Source of the DNA: Xenophilus sp. AP218F | GTDB taxonomy: Bacteria; Pseudomonadota; Gammaproteobacteria; Burkholderiales; Chromobacteriaceae | Assembly: GCA_002213445.1 (NCBI GenBank) | Contig: NJIE01000003.1 | Location: 372,001-436,000, forward strand | DNA: 64,000 bases | Reading direction: 5' to 3' | Shown: piece by piece, positions 51,160 through 60,453 of the stretch | Layout: each line of letters opens with the position of its first letter | How positions within the stretch are numbered: position 1 is the first letter of the stretch | Position numbers and translations under genes: made by a program | The notes under the pieces: generated by a model | Told to the model about the DNA's origin: nothing | Database searches by the model: none | What the model saw: only the letters and a program-made list of their open reading frames with translations

Positions 51160-51507
51160 ATGAAAATCGTAAAAATGTCGTTGATCGGGGCATTGTTGGC
51201 GGTTTCGGGCGCGGCGTTCGCGCAGGATGCGAACGTCGATCCGATGTCGCTGAATCATTATCCCTACCCGCTGGACGCGCGTTCGGAAATCGGGCTGCGC
51301 CAGCTGGAAGGCAAGATGCAGCTGCAGCCGGCCCAGCAGGCGGCGTGGAGCCAGCTGGTCGCCGCGGTGGAAGCCGACACCGCCGGCGCCGCCTCCGCCG
51401 TCAGCTCCTACGCCGCCCAGAAGGCGCTGGACGCGCAGCTGACCCCGGAGCAGAAAACCACCTTGGCCCAGTTCCGCCAGGAACTGCTGTGGGACCTGCA
51501 AGACTGA
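51160..51507 (+). CDS. short Spy-like periplasmic protein, paralogue
   Basis: A 115-residue secreted protein: signal peptide to AFA, then QDANVDPMSLNHYPYPLDA. The mature part has an LQPAQQAAWSQL helix and an LTPEQKTTLAQF motif matching LTXXQ proteins. It shares nine residues around the cleavage site (AQDANVDPM) with the upstream protein but lacks its methionine-rich region. AGGAG lies seven bases before ATG at 51160. A terminator follows. Confidence 0.82.
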   Translation: MKIVKMSLIGALLAVSGAAFAQDANVDPMSLNHYPYPLDARSEIGLRQLEGKMQLQPAQQAAWSQLVAAVEADTAGAASAVSSYAAQKALDAQLTPEQKTTLAQFRQELLWDLQD

Positions 51508-51535
51508 GCCGCCCGGCCGGTCTCGCCGCCGCAAG

Positions 51536-51567
51536 CGCCCCGCCTCGAGCGGGGCGTTCTGCTTTTC
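51536..51567 (+). terminator. terminator of the second Spy-like gene
   Basis: An 8-bp GC stem (51536-51543 with 51549-51556) followed by TTCTGCTTTTC, 29 bases after the stop. The remaining 190 bases to 51757 hold no gene that I can support. Confidence 0.7.
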
Positions 51568-51756
51568 ACGCGTCGGACTTGAACGAAGACTGCCCGGCCG
51601 CGGGCCGTTGACGCACCGCGACAGGGCCGCCCTCGCCGGCATCCGGCCAATGCTGCCGCCGCGACATCACGCTCCAGCCAGAAACGAGGCGCGGCATGAA
51701 ACGCTCTTGCCGGCTCTCCATCGCGGCCTTCGCCGCCGCGGCGCCGGCTTCGCATG

Positions 51757-51796
51757 AAAAAAAAACAGCCGCCGGTTGCAAAAACCGGCGGCTGTT
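51757..51796 (-). terminator. terminator of the collagenase gene
   Basis: A perfect 14-bp stem (51764-51777 with 51783-51796) with loop GCAAA, followed on the minus strand by nine T. It lies 19 bases after the gene's stop. Confidence 0.92.
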
Positions 51797-51814
51797 TCGC
51801 TATCGACCCAAAGC

Positions 51815-54163
51815 TTAGTCGTAGCTGGCGCTCAGCGTCAGGCCCGAAAAGGGCTGGCGCGGATTGAGCAGGATGTAGTGCCAGCCGGCGGCCGGCTGCG
51901 CCACGCTCAGCAGCTCGGCGTTGCCGGGCCGCGCCGAGGCGCGGTCATGGCTGGCGGTGGTCGGGTAACGGCCGCTGGCCAGATACAGGTCCGCGTCGCC
52001 GCTGCCGCCCTGGCTCCAGACGCGCAGATTGCGCGCGCCGGCCGGCACGTTGATGTAGGCGTAACGGGCCTGGCCGCCGGACAGGCCAGTCAGCGAGCAG
52101 TTTTTGCCCAGATAGCCCTGGCTCGCCTGCGGGCAGGCCGGCAGCGCGCCGGTCGGCGGCACGGGCCTGGGCGGAACCGGCGGCTGGGGCTTCGGTTCCG
52201 GCTTCGGTTCCGGCTTCGGTTCCGGCTTCGGTTCCGGCTTCGGTTCCGGCGTGGGCGTCGGCGCGCCGCCACCAGGCAGCGGCGGCTGGCCGGCGGTGGT
52301 GGCGCTTTGCGCCCAGCCGGCGAACTCGGCGTCGTAGCGGGTGCCGATGGCGCGGATGCGGTTCATGTAGCCGTCGTAATCGCCCTTGCGGAACTGGCCC
52401 AGCATGGCGTCCACCTCGCTACGATGGCGCTCCATCATGAAGCGGGTAGCCATATAGCCCCAGCGGTAGGCGCGGGTGACGTAGTCGGACATGCCGTAGG
52501 TGTTGCCGAAGATCTGGCTGAGCCGGTAGTTGCCGCTTTTCGCCGCGTCGATGGCTGCCTGGTTGTCGTTGCCCAGCGACAGGTACTCGCCTATGCCCTC
52601 TATCCACCACACCGTCGGCTGGCGCGTGCTGGCGCCAAAGTCGCCGTACATATTGAAGCGGCCGTCCAGGTAGTGGACGAATTCGTGCTCCAGGTTCCAG
52701 ATCTTGAACGCCGGCTTCAGCCAGTCGGCCTGGTGGGCGATGAAGCGCGCCTGGTTGCCGGCTTTGGCCGGATCGCCTTCCAGATACATGCCGCCGTTGT
52801 CGGTGCCGATGCCGTAAATGGCCGACGCGTACTTGGCGTAGTTGGCGTAATCGTTGAACACCACCACTTCCAGCGCGGCGTTGTTGTCGTTGGCCACCGG
52901 CTGGCGATTGGTCTTCAGCATGCGGTGGAAGTAGTCCTCTTCCTTTTGCATGATCCGGCAAGCCTCGGCCATCTGCGTCGCGGTCATGTTCTGGGCGCGG
53001 ATGCGCAACGTGGGGCCGCAGCTATGGCGGTTGGCCAGCACGGCGTCGGCCAGACGGTTTTCGTAGTCGCAGGTGCCGTAGTCGGCGCAAGCGGCGCTGT
53101 CGTAATACTTGACCGCGTCGGCCACCGCCAGCCATACCTCGCTGTTGGCGCCGGTCATGCTGCTGCCGGCCAGCAGGGCCCTGGCCTGCTGCTTGACCGC
53201 CGGTTTCAGCGCCGGATACTGCAGGAAGCGCATGCTCTCCTTGGCCGCGTCGCCCAGCATGTAGGCGTTGTCGCCGACAAGCTGCGCGCGGTTGCCCTGG
53301 ACGAAGTCGAACAGCGCGCGGCTGTAGCTGGCGTCGCTTTGCAACAGCGCGCGGGCGTCGCCGCGGCCGTGGGCGTAGAAGAACACCGTCAGCGCGCCGG
53401 TCATGCCCTGGCTGGCGGTGGTTTCCAGCAGCGGCCTCGCCGCGTCGGGACGACTGGCGCTATTGGTGTAACGCTGCGTCAGCGCCCGCATGGAAGGCAG
53501 GTAATAAGCCTCGTCTTCCATATTGGTGATCAGCTTCATGATCTCGCCGGCGCTGCTCGGCGCGTTGGCGTTGGCGCGGAACAGCGCCTCGCCGTCCACC
53601 AGCCGGCGGATGCCCGGACGCAGCACGCCGCGCAGGTTGGCGTCCAGCTTGGGCAGCGTGCCGCCGCTGGCCAGGTAATAGCCGGCGCGCAGGTAGAGGG
53701 CGAGATTCACCAGCGCCGCGTTGCCGGCGCTGTAAGCGGCGGCCTCCTGCGCGAAGCGGCCGGCGACGGCGTTGAGATTGGCCGCCGAGTACAGCGTGGC
53801 GGCTTGCGCCTTGTCCAGCGAGAACAAGCCGTAGGTGCAGGTGTAATCGGACAGTCCGGCCAACCTGGCGGCCAGGGCGTTGCCGGACAGGCCGCTCAGC
53901 TCCGGAATGCTGGGACAGGCCTGCGCGTCCGCGCCCAGGCTGCGTTTGCTGCTGGCGGTGAACAGCGATTTCTTGCTGGCCTGCCGCGGTTGCAGCCGGA
54001 AGCGGGCCTGCTCCTCGCTGGGCGGCAGCCGCTGCCACAGGCGCGGCGGGGACGGCTGACGCTGGCGGGCGTCGGCCTGGTGGCTGGAATGGCCGGGGGC
54101 GGCGTAGGCCGGGCTTGCTGCCAGCAAGGCCAGGCATAGCGCCGACAGGGTGAGCTTGGTCAC
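51815..54163 (-). CDS. secreted peptidase M9 collagenase with PPC domain
   Basis: The 782-residue extracellular metalloprotease has a signal peptide ending AYA, a helical activator region (about 80-420), and a peptidase domain with zinc motif HEFVHYLDG (H493, H497) and downstream glutamate E522 in WWIEGIGEY, matching Clostridium ColG spacing. A P-E-P-K linker near 635-660 and a C-terminal pre-peptidase (PPC) domain (from about 680) follow. The start is GTG at 54163 with AAGGAG. It should degrade collagen or similar host or prey proteins. It is divergent from a PHA depolymerase and unusual in having a 12-base DNA repeat in the linker. Confidence 0.93.
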   Translation of the reverse strand: MTKLTLSALCLALLAASPAYAAPGHSSHQADARQRQPSPPRLWQRLPPSEEQARFRLQPRQASKKSLFTASSKRSLGADAQACPSIPELSGLSGNALAARLAGLSDYTCTYGLFSLDKAQAATLYSAANLNAVAGRFAQEAAAYSAGNAALVNLALYLRAGYYLASGGTLPKLDANLRGVLRPGIRRLVDGEALFRANANAPSSAGEIMKLITNMEDEAYYLPSMRALTQRYTNSASRPDAARPLLETTASQGMTGALTVFFYAHGRGDARALLQSDASYSRALFDFVQGNRAQLVGDNAYMLGDAAKESMRFLQYPALKPAVKQQARALLAGSSMTGANSEVWLAVADAVKYYDSAACADYGTCDYENRLADAVLANRHSCGPTLRIRAQNMTATQMAEACRIMQKEEDYFHRMLKTNRQPVANDNNAALEVVVFNDYANYAKYASAIYGIGTDNGGMYLEGDPAKAGNQARFIAHQADWLKPAFKIWNLEHEFVHYLDGRFNMYGDFGASTRQPTVWWIEGIGEYLSLGNDNQAAIDAAKSGNYRLSQIFGNTYGMSDYVTRAYRWGYMATRFMMERHRSEVDAMLGQFRKGDYDGYMNRIRAIGTRYDAEFAGWAQSATTAGQPPLPGGGAPTPTPEPKPEPKPEPKPEPKPEPKPQPPVPPRPVPPTGALPACPQASQGYLGKNCSLTGLSGGQARYAYINVPAGARNLRVWSQGGSGDADLYLASGRYPTTASHDRASARPGNAELLSVAQPAAGWHYILLNPRQPFSGLTLSASYD
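52190..52249 (-). repeat. five tandem 12-bp repeats in the collagenase linker
   Basis: Five perfect copies of CTTCGGTTCCGG lie end to end (52190-52249), encoding the P-E-P-K repeat. Since 12 is a multiple of three, copy-number changes would alter linker length without frameshift. Confidence 0.95.
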
Positions 54164-54355
54164 ATCGTGCTCCTTGAGTCGGTGTATCGCGGAAAACGCT
54201 CACTATGCCAAGCTCATTTTTTAATTTCTTGTGTCCGTCCTGCGCCGCAGACATCGAAAACGAGCAAATCACGGAGGATCGCCTGCCACGGTTGACTCGC
54301 CGCCCGCCGCCGCCAATGATGGTTGGATCGCTAACCGGCAACAGGGAGGTGGAAG

Positions 54356-55357
54356 ATGGGCGTCAAACAGATTGCGGCCGCGCTGTGCCTGGCGGTTGCG
54401 CCGCTAACATCCGCGACAGCGGCGCCGGCCCTGCCGGCGTTTCACGGCGATCCGGCGCAGTCCTCGGTCTCCGGCCTGTCCTCGGGCGCCTTCATGGCCC
54501 TGCAATATCAGGTGGCGTATTCGGCGTCGGTGGTCGGCGTCGGCGTGGTGGCCGGAGGGCCGTATTACTGCGCCCAGGGCAGGCTGCTGGGCACGCTGGC
54601 CTGCATGACCGGCACGCCGCCGGCCACCGCCGACCTGCTGGCCGCGGCGCGCGGCTTCGCCGCCCGCGGCGAGATCGACCCGCTCGCCAACCTGGCCAAG
54701 CGCCGCGCTTATCTGTTCAGCGGCAGCCAGGACCACACCGTGCTGCCCGGCATCGTCAACGCCGCCTACGACTTCCTGCGCGGCGCGGGCATGCCTGCCG
54801 CCGGCATCCGGTTGCGCCAGGACATCCCGGCCGGCCACGGCCAGATCACGCCGGCTTACGGCAATACCTGCGGCATCACCAAGCCGCCCTTCCTCAATCA
54901 TTGCCAGGCGGACGGCAAGGGCTACGACCAGGCCGGAGCCATCCTCGGCCAGATCTACCCCGGCCTGCTGCCGCCGGCGGCGACGCTCTCCGGCCGCGTC
55001 GTCGCCTTCGACCAGCGGCCGTTCGGCGGCAAGGGCGACAGCCTGGCCGAAGAAGGCTACGTCTATGTGCCGCGCGCCTGCCAGGCAGGCGAGCCGTGCC
55101 GGGTGCACATCGCCCTGCACGGCTGCCAGCAATCGGCCGGCAAGGTCGGCGACGCGTATTACGCCCACGCCGGCTACAACGCCTGGGCGGACGCCAACCG
55201 CATTCTGGTGCTGTACCCGCAGGTCAACCCTTCGCTGGCCAACCCGCAGGGCTGCTGGGACTGGTTCGGCTTCAGCGGCGACGATTACGCCTGGAAACGC
55301 GGCGCGCAGATGCGGGCGATCAAGGCGATGGCGGACCGGCTGGTGTCGGGGGGGTAA
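54356..55357 (+). CDS. secreted PHA/PHB depolymerase
   Basis: The 333-residue extracellular esterase has a signal peptide ending ATA, then catalytic serine S42 in GLSSG, acid D126 in SGSQDHTV and H161 in PAGHGQ. The cysteines and GCQQSAGKVGDAYYAHAGYN near 240 mark a type-2 catalytic domain depolymerase for short-chain polyhydroxyalkanoates. There is no separate substrate-binding domain. GGAGG precedes the ATG. It is divergent from the collagenase gene, with 192 bases between them. Confidence 0.9.
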   Translation: MGVKQIAAALCLAVAPLTSATAAPALPAFHGDPAQSSVSGLSSGAFMALQYQVAYSASVVGVGVVAGGPYYCAQGRLLGTLACMTGTPPATADLLAAARGFAARGEIDPLANLAKRRAYLFSGSQDHTVLPGIVNAAYDFLRGAGMPAAGIRLRQDIPAGHGQITPAYGNTCGITKPPFLNHCQADGKGYDQAGAILGQIYPGLLPPAATLSGRVVAFDQRPFGGKGDSLAEEGYVYVPRACQAGEPCRVHIALHGCQQSAGKVGDAYYAHAGYNAWADANRILVLYPQVNPSLANPQGCWDWFGFSGDDYAWKRGAQMRAIKAMADRLVSGG

Positions 55358-55360
55358 GCG

Positions 55361-56143
55361 CTACAACTGCCGCCGCACCGGCAGCTCGGCCGGGCGGCCC
55401 AGGTGGTAGCCCTGGTACAGCTCCACGCCCAGCGCCTGCATCGCCTGGTGTTGTTCGGCGCTTTCGATGCCTTCCACCAGCATGCGGCTGCCGATGCGCC
55501 AGCCGTATTCCAGCATGGCCGGCAGCCGGCTCTGGTCGCCGGCCATGTAATCCAGCAGCAGGCTGCGGTCTATCTTGATCACGTCGGGACACAGGGCGGT
55601 GACCCTGCCCTGCGGCCCGCCCATGCCGCCGAAGTCGTCCACCGCCAAGCCGAAACCGGCGTCGCTGGCGCGGCGCAGCGGGTCGAGCAGCTGCTGGCCG
55701 TGGTGCTCCAGTTCGTACTCCAGCAGTTCGAAAATCACGCCGCCGCGATCCATCTCCAGCGTCTCCAGCATGCCTTGCAGCAGCGGCAGGTGGGCGCGGC
55801 CGCTATGGTTGTCGCCGATGACGGTTTGCAACAGCAGGTTGAGGCACAGGCAACCGGATTCGCCGCTTTGGGCGTAGTTGCGGACGTGGATCAGCCGCGC
55901 CAGGCGGTCGGCCTCGGCGGCCTGCTCCGGCGCGAGCGAGGAGAAGAACAGATCGGGCGGCGGGCGCTGGCCGGCCGCGTTGTCCACCCTGAGCAGCGCC
56001 TCGTGGCCGAACAGGCCGCCGCCGCGGTAGAACACCGGCTGGAATACGCTGGAAAACCGCCAGTCGCCGTAATGCGCGCGGTAGCGGCCGGCGGCGTCGC
56101 GAAACAGCTGGGCGGCGGCCAAGCGGCTGGGGAGGGGTTCCAT
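55361..56143 (-). CDS. stand-alone EAL-domain c-di-GMP phosphodiesterase
   Basis: The 260-residue cytoplasmic protein is little more than an EAL domain: E48-A-L-L-R, N102, E139 in FELLE, D169-D170 in VDDFG, K190 in IKID, E224 in VEGIE and Q244 in QGYHLGRP. All conserved catalytic positions are present, so it should hydrolyse c-di-GMP to pGpG. No sensor or membrane domain is visible, so it may respond through protein partners. It ends three bases from the convergent depolymerase gene and could lie in one strand with glpR-like 56217-56981, 73 bases away. Confidence 0.9.
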   Translation of the reverse strand: MEPLPSRLAAAQLFRDAAGRYRAHYGDWRFSSVFQPVFYRGGGLFGHEALLRVDNAAGQRPPPDLFFSSLAPEQAAEADRLARLIHVRNYAQSGESGCLCLNLLLQTVIGDNHSGRAHLPLLQGMLETLEMDRGGVIFELLEYELEHHGQQLLDPLRRASDAGFGLAVDDFGGMGGPQGRVTALCPDVIKIDRSLLLDYMAGDQSRLPAMLEYGWRIGSRMLVEGIESAEQHQAMQALGVELYQGYHLGRPAELPVRRQL

Positions 56144-56216
56144 GGCGCGACCTGTTAGAGGCGGACAGATTTCAGCATAGCAAGCCGGCGCGGGCTTGCC
56201 GGCTTGCCCGCGGCGC

Positions 56217-56981
56217 TCAATCGGCGATATGCAGCTGGGTGCCGGCCTCCTGCATCAGCCGAGCGATGTTGGCCGGCACCGGCTTGTCGGTGAACAGCGC
56301 GCTGATCTGGCTGAGGCGGCCCAGCTCCACCAGCGCCGGGCGGTCGAACTTGCTGTGGTCGGCGGCCAGGAACACCTGGCGCGATTGCTGGATGATGGCT
56401 TCGGTGGTGCGCACCTCGCGGTAGTCGTAGTCGCGCAGCGTGCCGTCGGCTTCGATGCTGGAGACGCCGATGATGCCGTAATCCACGCGGAACTGGCGGA
56501 TCAGCTGCACGGTGGCTTCGCCGGTCAGGCCGCGGTCGCGCTTGCGCAGCGTGCCGCCCAGCACGATGACTTCGCAGTCGGCGTAATCGCACATCATGTC
56601 GGCGACGTGCAGATTGTTGGTGATCACCCTGAGGCCGCGGTGGCGGTGCAGCGCCTTGGCGATTTCTTCGGTGGTGGTGCCCAGATTGATGAACAGCGAG
56701 GCGTTGTTGGGGATGTGGGCGGCCAGGCAATGGGCGATGCGGCGCTTCTCCTCTATGCACAGCACCTGGCGCGCCTGGTAGGCGACGTTTTCCACGCTGG
56801 AGAGCACGCTGGCGCCGCCGTGGTAGCGTTGCAGCAGCTGGTGCTCGGCCAGGAGGGCGATGTCGCGGCGTATGGTCTGGCGGGTGACGGCGAAGTGCTC
56901 GGCCAGCTTTTCCACGCTGACGTAGCTCTCGCGCTTGACCATGTCCAGCAGTTCTTGTTGCCTATGATTCAGGATCAGCAT
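56217..56981 (-). CDS. DeoR/GlpR-family transcriptional repressor
   Basis: The 254-residue repressor has the DeoR helix-turn-helix (EKLAEHFAVTRQTIRRDIALLAEHQLLQRYHGGA) and an ISOCOT sugar-phosphate-sensing domain (INLGTTTEEIAKALHRHRGLRVITNN, HSKFDRPALVELG). It resembles GlpR, which responds to glycerol 3-phosphate, but no glp gene is near. Start at 56981 chosen for length; the ribosome binding site is distant. Target genes are unknown; the divergent aminopeptidase gene is a possibility. Confidence 0.85.
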   Translation of the reverse strand: MLILNHRQQELLDMVKRESYVSVEKLAEHFAVTRQTIRRDIALLAEHQLLQRYHGGASVLSSVENVAYQARQVLCIEEKRRIAHCLAAHIPNNASLFINLGTTTEEIAKALHRHRGLRVITNNLHVADMMCDYADCEVIVLGGTLRKRDRGLTGEATVQLIRQFRVDYGIIGVSSIEADGTLRDYDYREVRTTEAIIQQSRQVFLAADHSKFDRPALVELGRLSQISALFTDKPVPANIARLMQEAGTQLHIAD

Positions 56982-57162
56982 TGTTGTTGGTTTCTCCCTG
57001 TGTGCGGGCGATTGTAAGCGATTTGCTCTAATCCCCGCCAACCGCCGCCCCGCCAGCCGCGGGCGGGCTCGTGTTAAGGTAGGCGCGTGATTCCCGCCGC
57101 CGTCGCGGCCGGTCTGCGGACTGGCCGCGCGCGGCGCGGCGTGATACCGTAATTCGACTGTA

Positions 57163-57168
57163 TACAAT
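57163..57168 (+). promoter_or_regulatory. candidate -10 element for the aminopeptidase gene
   Basis: TACAAT, in the only AT-rich patch of the 230-base gap, lies 44 bases before the ATG at 57212. A convincing -35 at the right distance was not found. Confidence 0.3.
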
Positions 57169-57211
57169 ATCCGTCGCAGCGCCTGGCGCGCGGCGGCCCA
57201 AGGAGAAAAGC

Positions 57212-58600
57212 ATGTTCGCCCCGTCTGTTTTCGCCCAGCGTCGCGCCGGCTTGCAGCAGGCAGGCCTCAGCGGCCTGTTGTTGTTTGTCGGCAACGTCGA
57301 TTCGCCGATGAATTACGCCGACAACACCCTGCCCTTCGTGCAGGACTCCAGTTTCCGTTACTTCTTCGGTCTGAACGAGCCGGGGCTGGCCGGCGTCATC
57401 GACGCCGACAGCGGCGAGGCGACGCTGTTCGGCAACGATCCGGACGTGGCCGACATCGTCTGGACCGGCCAGTTGCCGAGCCTCGCCGAGCGCGCCGCCC
57501 AGGCCGCCGTCGCCGCCAGCCGCCCGTACGCCGAACTGGCCGCGCGGCTGGCCGAAGCCCGCGCCGCCGGCCGCCCGGTGCATTATCTGGCGCCGTACCG
57601 CGGCGAAACGCTGATCGAAATGGGCCGCTTGCTGGACACGCATCCGGCCCAGGTCAAGGACGGCTTCTCCCCGGCGCTGACCCGCGCCGTGGTGGCGCTG
57701 CGCGAAATCAAGGGCCCGGAAGAAATCGCCGAGATGGAAGCCGCGCTGGGCGTGACCCACGCCATGCACATCGCCGCGATGCAAAACGCCAAGCCGGGCG
57801 TGATCGAATACCAGGTGGTGGGGATCATGGAAGGCATCATGCGCCGCCACGACTGGCAGCTGGCTTACCCGTCCATCTTCTCCAAGCGCGGCGAAGTGCT
57901 GCACAACCATCGCCACGACAACGTGCTGCAACAGGGCGACCTGGTGCTCAACGACACCGGCTGCGCCAGCGGCGGCGGCTACGCCAGCGACATCACCCGC
58001 ACCTTCCCGGTGGGCGGCAAGTTCACCACCCGCCAGCGCGAGCTGTACGACACGGTGCTGGACATGCAGCTGGCGGCCATCGAGGCGATCCGCCCCGGCG
58101 TCCGCTACCTGGACGTGCACAAGCTGGCGGCGCGGGTGATGGTGGAGCGCATGAGCGCGCTGGGTTTCTTCCATGGCGACGCCCATGAAATCGTCGAATC
58201 CGGCGCTTACGCCATCGCCTTCCCGCACGGCCTGGGCCACCAGATCGGCATGGACGTGCACGACATGGAAGCGCTGGGCGAAGACCTGGTGGGCTACGGC
58301 GACAACGTCGAACGCAGCCCGCTGTTCGGCATGGGCTATCTGCGCCTGGGCAAGACGCTCAAGGCCGGCATGACGCTGACGGTGGAGCCGGGCCTGTACT
58401 TCATCCCGGCCCTGATCGAGGCCTGGGAGAAGGAAGGCCGCCACAGCCAGTTCATCCACTACGCCAAATTCCGCGAATACGCCGACTTCGGCGGCATCCG
58501 CATCGAGGACAACGTGCTGGTGACCGAGGACGGCAGCCGCGTGCTGGGCGCGCCGATTCCGAAAACGGTGGAAGAAGTGGAAGCGGTGATGGCGGTATAA
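57212..58600 (+). CDS. Xaa-Pro aminopeptidase (M24B family)
   Basis: The 462-residue cytoplasmic metallopeptidase removes N-terminal residues before proline. It has the creatinase/prolidase N-terminal domain and the pita-bread catalytic domain with the five metal ligands D248, D260, H343, E392 and E432, plus H339 and H350 that help catalysis (FPHGLGHQIG and VEPGLYF). AAGGAG lies six bases before the ATG. Preceded by a divergent DeoR regulator; followed by a bidirectional terminator. Confidence 0.93.
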   Translation: MFAPSVFAQRRAGLQQAGLSGLLLFVGNVDSPMNYADNTLPFVQDSSFRYFFGLNEPGLAGVIDADSGEATLFGNDPDVADIVWTGQLPSLAERAAQAAVAASRPYAELAARLAEARAAGRPVHYLAPYRGETLIEMGRLLDTHPAQVKDGFSPALTRAVVALREIKGPEEIAEMEAALGVTHAMHIAAMQNAKPGVIEYQVVGIMEGIMRRHDWQLAYPSIFSKRGEVLHNHRHDNVLQQGDLVLNDTGCASGGGYASDITRTFPVGGKFTTRQRELYDTVLDMQLAAIEAIRPGVRYLDVHKLAARVMVERMSALGFFHGDAHEIVESGAYAIAFPHGLGHQIGMDVHDMEALGEDLVGYGDNVERSPLFGMGYLRLGKTLKAGMTLTVEPGLYFIPALIEAWEKEGRHSQFIHYAKFREYADFGGIRIEDNVLVTEDGSRVLGAPIPKTVEEVEAVMAV

Positions 58601-58619
58601 ACCGCCGCCGCGCAACGCC

Positions 58620-58644
58620 AAACGGGGCCTTGCGGCCCCGTTTT
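58620..58644. terminator. bidirectional terminator, aminopeptidase and chemoreceptor genes
   Basis: A perfect 10-bp stem (58620-58629 with 58634-58643), loop TTGC, with T's on the plus side and A's on the other. It serves the two convergent genes. Confidence 0.82.
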
Positions 58645-58659
58645 CACATGGCGCGCCGG

Positions 58660-60288
58660 CTATAGCCGGAAGCGCGAGGTCAGCTGCTGCAGGTTTTGCG
58701 ACAGCGAGCTGAGCTGGCTGGAAGTGGTGGCCAGCTCCTCCACGGTGGCGCTGTTCTGCTCGGCCATCTGCGACACCTGCTCCATGCTTTGCGCCAGCAG
58801 CAGGCTGGCCGAGCGCTGTTCGCCGAGCGAGCCGGTGATGTTGGAGATGGTGCCGACGATGGACTCGGTGCTGCCCTCGATCTCCTGCATCGAGCCGCTG
58901 GCCTCGCGCGCGCTGCCGGACACGGTTTCCACGCTGGACAGGCTTTGCTCCATGCTGTCCACCACCCGGTGGGCGCTTTGCTGGATGGAACCGATCATCT
59001 GGGTGATTTCCTGCGCCGAGCTGGTGGTGCGCTCGGCCAGCTTGCGCACCTCGTCGGCCACCACCGCGAAACCGCGGCCCATTTCGCCGGCCCGCGCCGC
59101 CTCGATGGCGGCGTTGAGCGCCAAGAGATTGGTCTGGTCGGCCACGTCGCGGATCACGGTGACGATATTGCCTATTTTCTGCACTTCCTCGGTCAGGCTG
59201 CGCATCTGGCCGGCGGTGGTGCCCACCGATTCGGTCACCACCTGGATCTTGCCCACCGAGGCCTGCACCGCGCGGCCGCCGCGGCTGGCCAGCTCGCCGG
59301 CCGAGCGCGCCTGGGCGGAGGCCTGCTCCGCGTTGTCGGCCACGTGGTTGATGCTGACCGTCAACTCCTCGATGGTGGCGGCGGCCGAGGTGGTGGCTTC
59401 GGACTGGCGCTGGGCGCTGCCGGCCACTTCTTCCGACATGCTGGCCAACTCGCGGGCGGCGCTGGAGACGTTGCTGGCGTTTTCCTGGATGCTGGCCACC
59501 ACCTGGCGCAGGTCGCGGCGCATGTCCTGGATGTCGCGCGCCATGACGATGGCCTCGTCGCGCGCCTCCGGCAGCGCCTCGTCCTGCCCGGAGAGGTCGC
59601 CCTCCTTGATCTGCAGCACCAGCTGCGCCGACTTCTGCAAGGGCACGGTGACCAGCCGGGCGATGAACCAGGCGGCGGCGGCGGCGACGATCAGCGCCAG
59701 CGCCGCGGTGGCGATCAGCATTTCCCGCGCCAGATTGTAGGTGTGGTCGCCGTCGTCGATGGCCTTTTGCATCATTTCATCCTGGTAGGCCGCCAGTTCG
59801 TTCAGCGCGGCCATGAAGGCGTTGTTGGCCGGAGCGAACTTTTGTTTGAGGATGGCGAGCGCCTCGGCATTCTTGTTGGCGCGGGCCATTTCATAGAGGG
59901 GCGCGTACTGCTGGCTGAGCTCGTTGCGGGTTTGTTGCACCCGCTCGAACAGCTGGCGGCCCTTGGGCGAGACCAGGGCCTTGTCCAGTTTTGCCAGGCT
60001 GGCGTTGTTCTCCGCGCGCAGCGCTTCCACGTGCGCGATTTCCGCCTCCACCTCCTTGGGATCGGTGATGATGATGGCGTTGCGCACCCCGCGGCCCACG
60101 TCCAGCGTAGCCACCACGACCTTATTGATCAGCACGATCTTGGGATAGCGGTTGTTGGTGATGTCCTGCATCTTGCCGCGAATGTCGCCGAGTTTGAGCA
60201 TCGCCACGATGACGATGATCACCAATAACGCCAGCAGCAGGCCGAAACCGGCCATCAGTTTTTGTCTAACGGTGAGTTGCGCGAACAT
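58660..60288 (-). CDS. methyl-accepting chemotaxis protein (4HB type)
   Basis: The 542-residue inner-membrane chemoreceptor: membrane helix near 12-30, a periplasmic four-helix-bundle sensor to about 190, a second helix near 191-212, HAMP to about 265, and the signalling domain with the hairpin tip [38 protein letters not shown]. No C-terminal NWETF pentapeptide. It signals to CheA/CheW. The ligand is unknown. Promoter not identified in the 165-base gap. Confidence 0.93.
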   Translation of the reverse strand: MFAQLTVRQKLMAGFGLLLALLVIIVIVAMLKLGDIRGKMQDITNNRYPKIVLINKVVVATLDVGRGVRNAIIITDPKEVEAEIAHVEALRAENNASLAKLDKALVSPKGRQLFERVQQTRNELSQQYAPLYEMARANKNAEALAILKQKFAPANNAFMAALNELAAYQDEMMQKAIDDGDHTYNLAREMLIATAALALIVAAAAAWFIARLVTVPLQKSAQLVLQIKEGDLSGQDEALPEARDEAIVMARDIQDMRRDLRQVVASIQENASNVSSAARELASMSEEVAGSAQRQSEATTSAAATIEELTVSINHVADNAEQASAQARSAGELASRGGRAVQASVGKIQVVTESVGTTAGQMRSLTEEVQKIGNIVTVIRDVADQTNLLALNAAIEAARAGEMGRGFAVVADEVRKLAERTTSSAQEITQMIGSIQQSAHRVVDSMEQSLSSVETVSGSAREASGSMQEIEGSTESIVGTISNITGSLGEQRSASLLLAQSMEQVSQMAEQNSATVEELATTSSQLSSLSQNLQQLTSRFRL

Positions 60289-60453
60289 TCAAAACCCCCA
60301 ATCGTCGAAAATAACCCGTCTGATTTGCATGTCTGGCGATATGCGGACGTATTGACAGCATCTAGTTGAAAGATAGCTATTGATGGGACGACGACAAGAG
60401 AAATTCCGGCGCGGGCGGCAAAACGCCGGCGGCCGGAACGGGGGAAAACCGGG

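Noticed and set aside
51566-51781. 71-residue frame in the gap between the second Spy-like gene and the collagenase terminator
   Set aside because: No ribosome binding site or family resemblance, and it runs across part of the collagenase terminator.
52190-52249. Direct repeats resembling a small CRISPR-like array
   Set aside because: The units are contiguous, have no spacers and encode an in-frame P-E-P-K linker.
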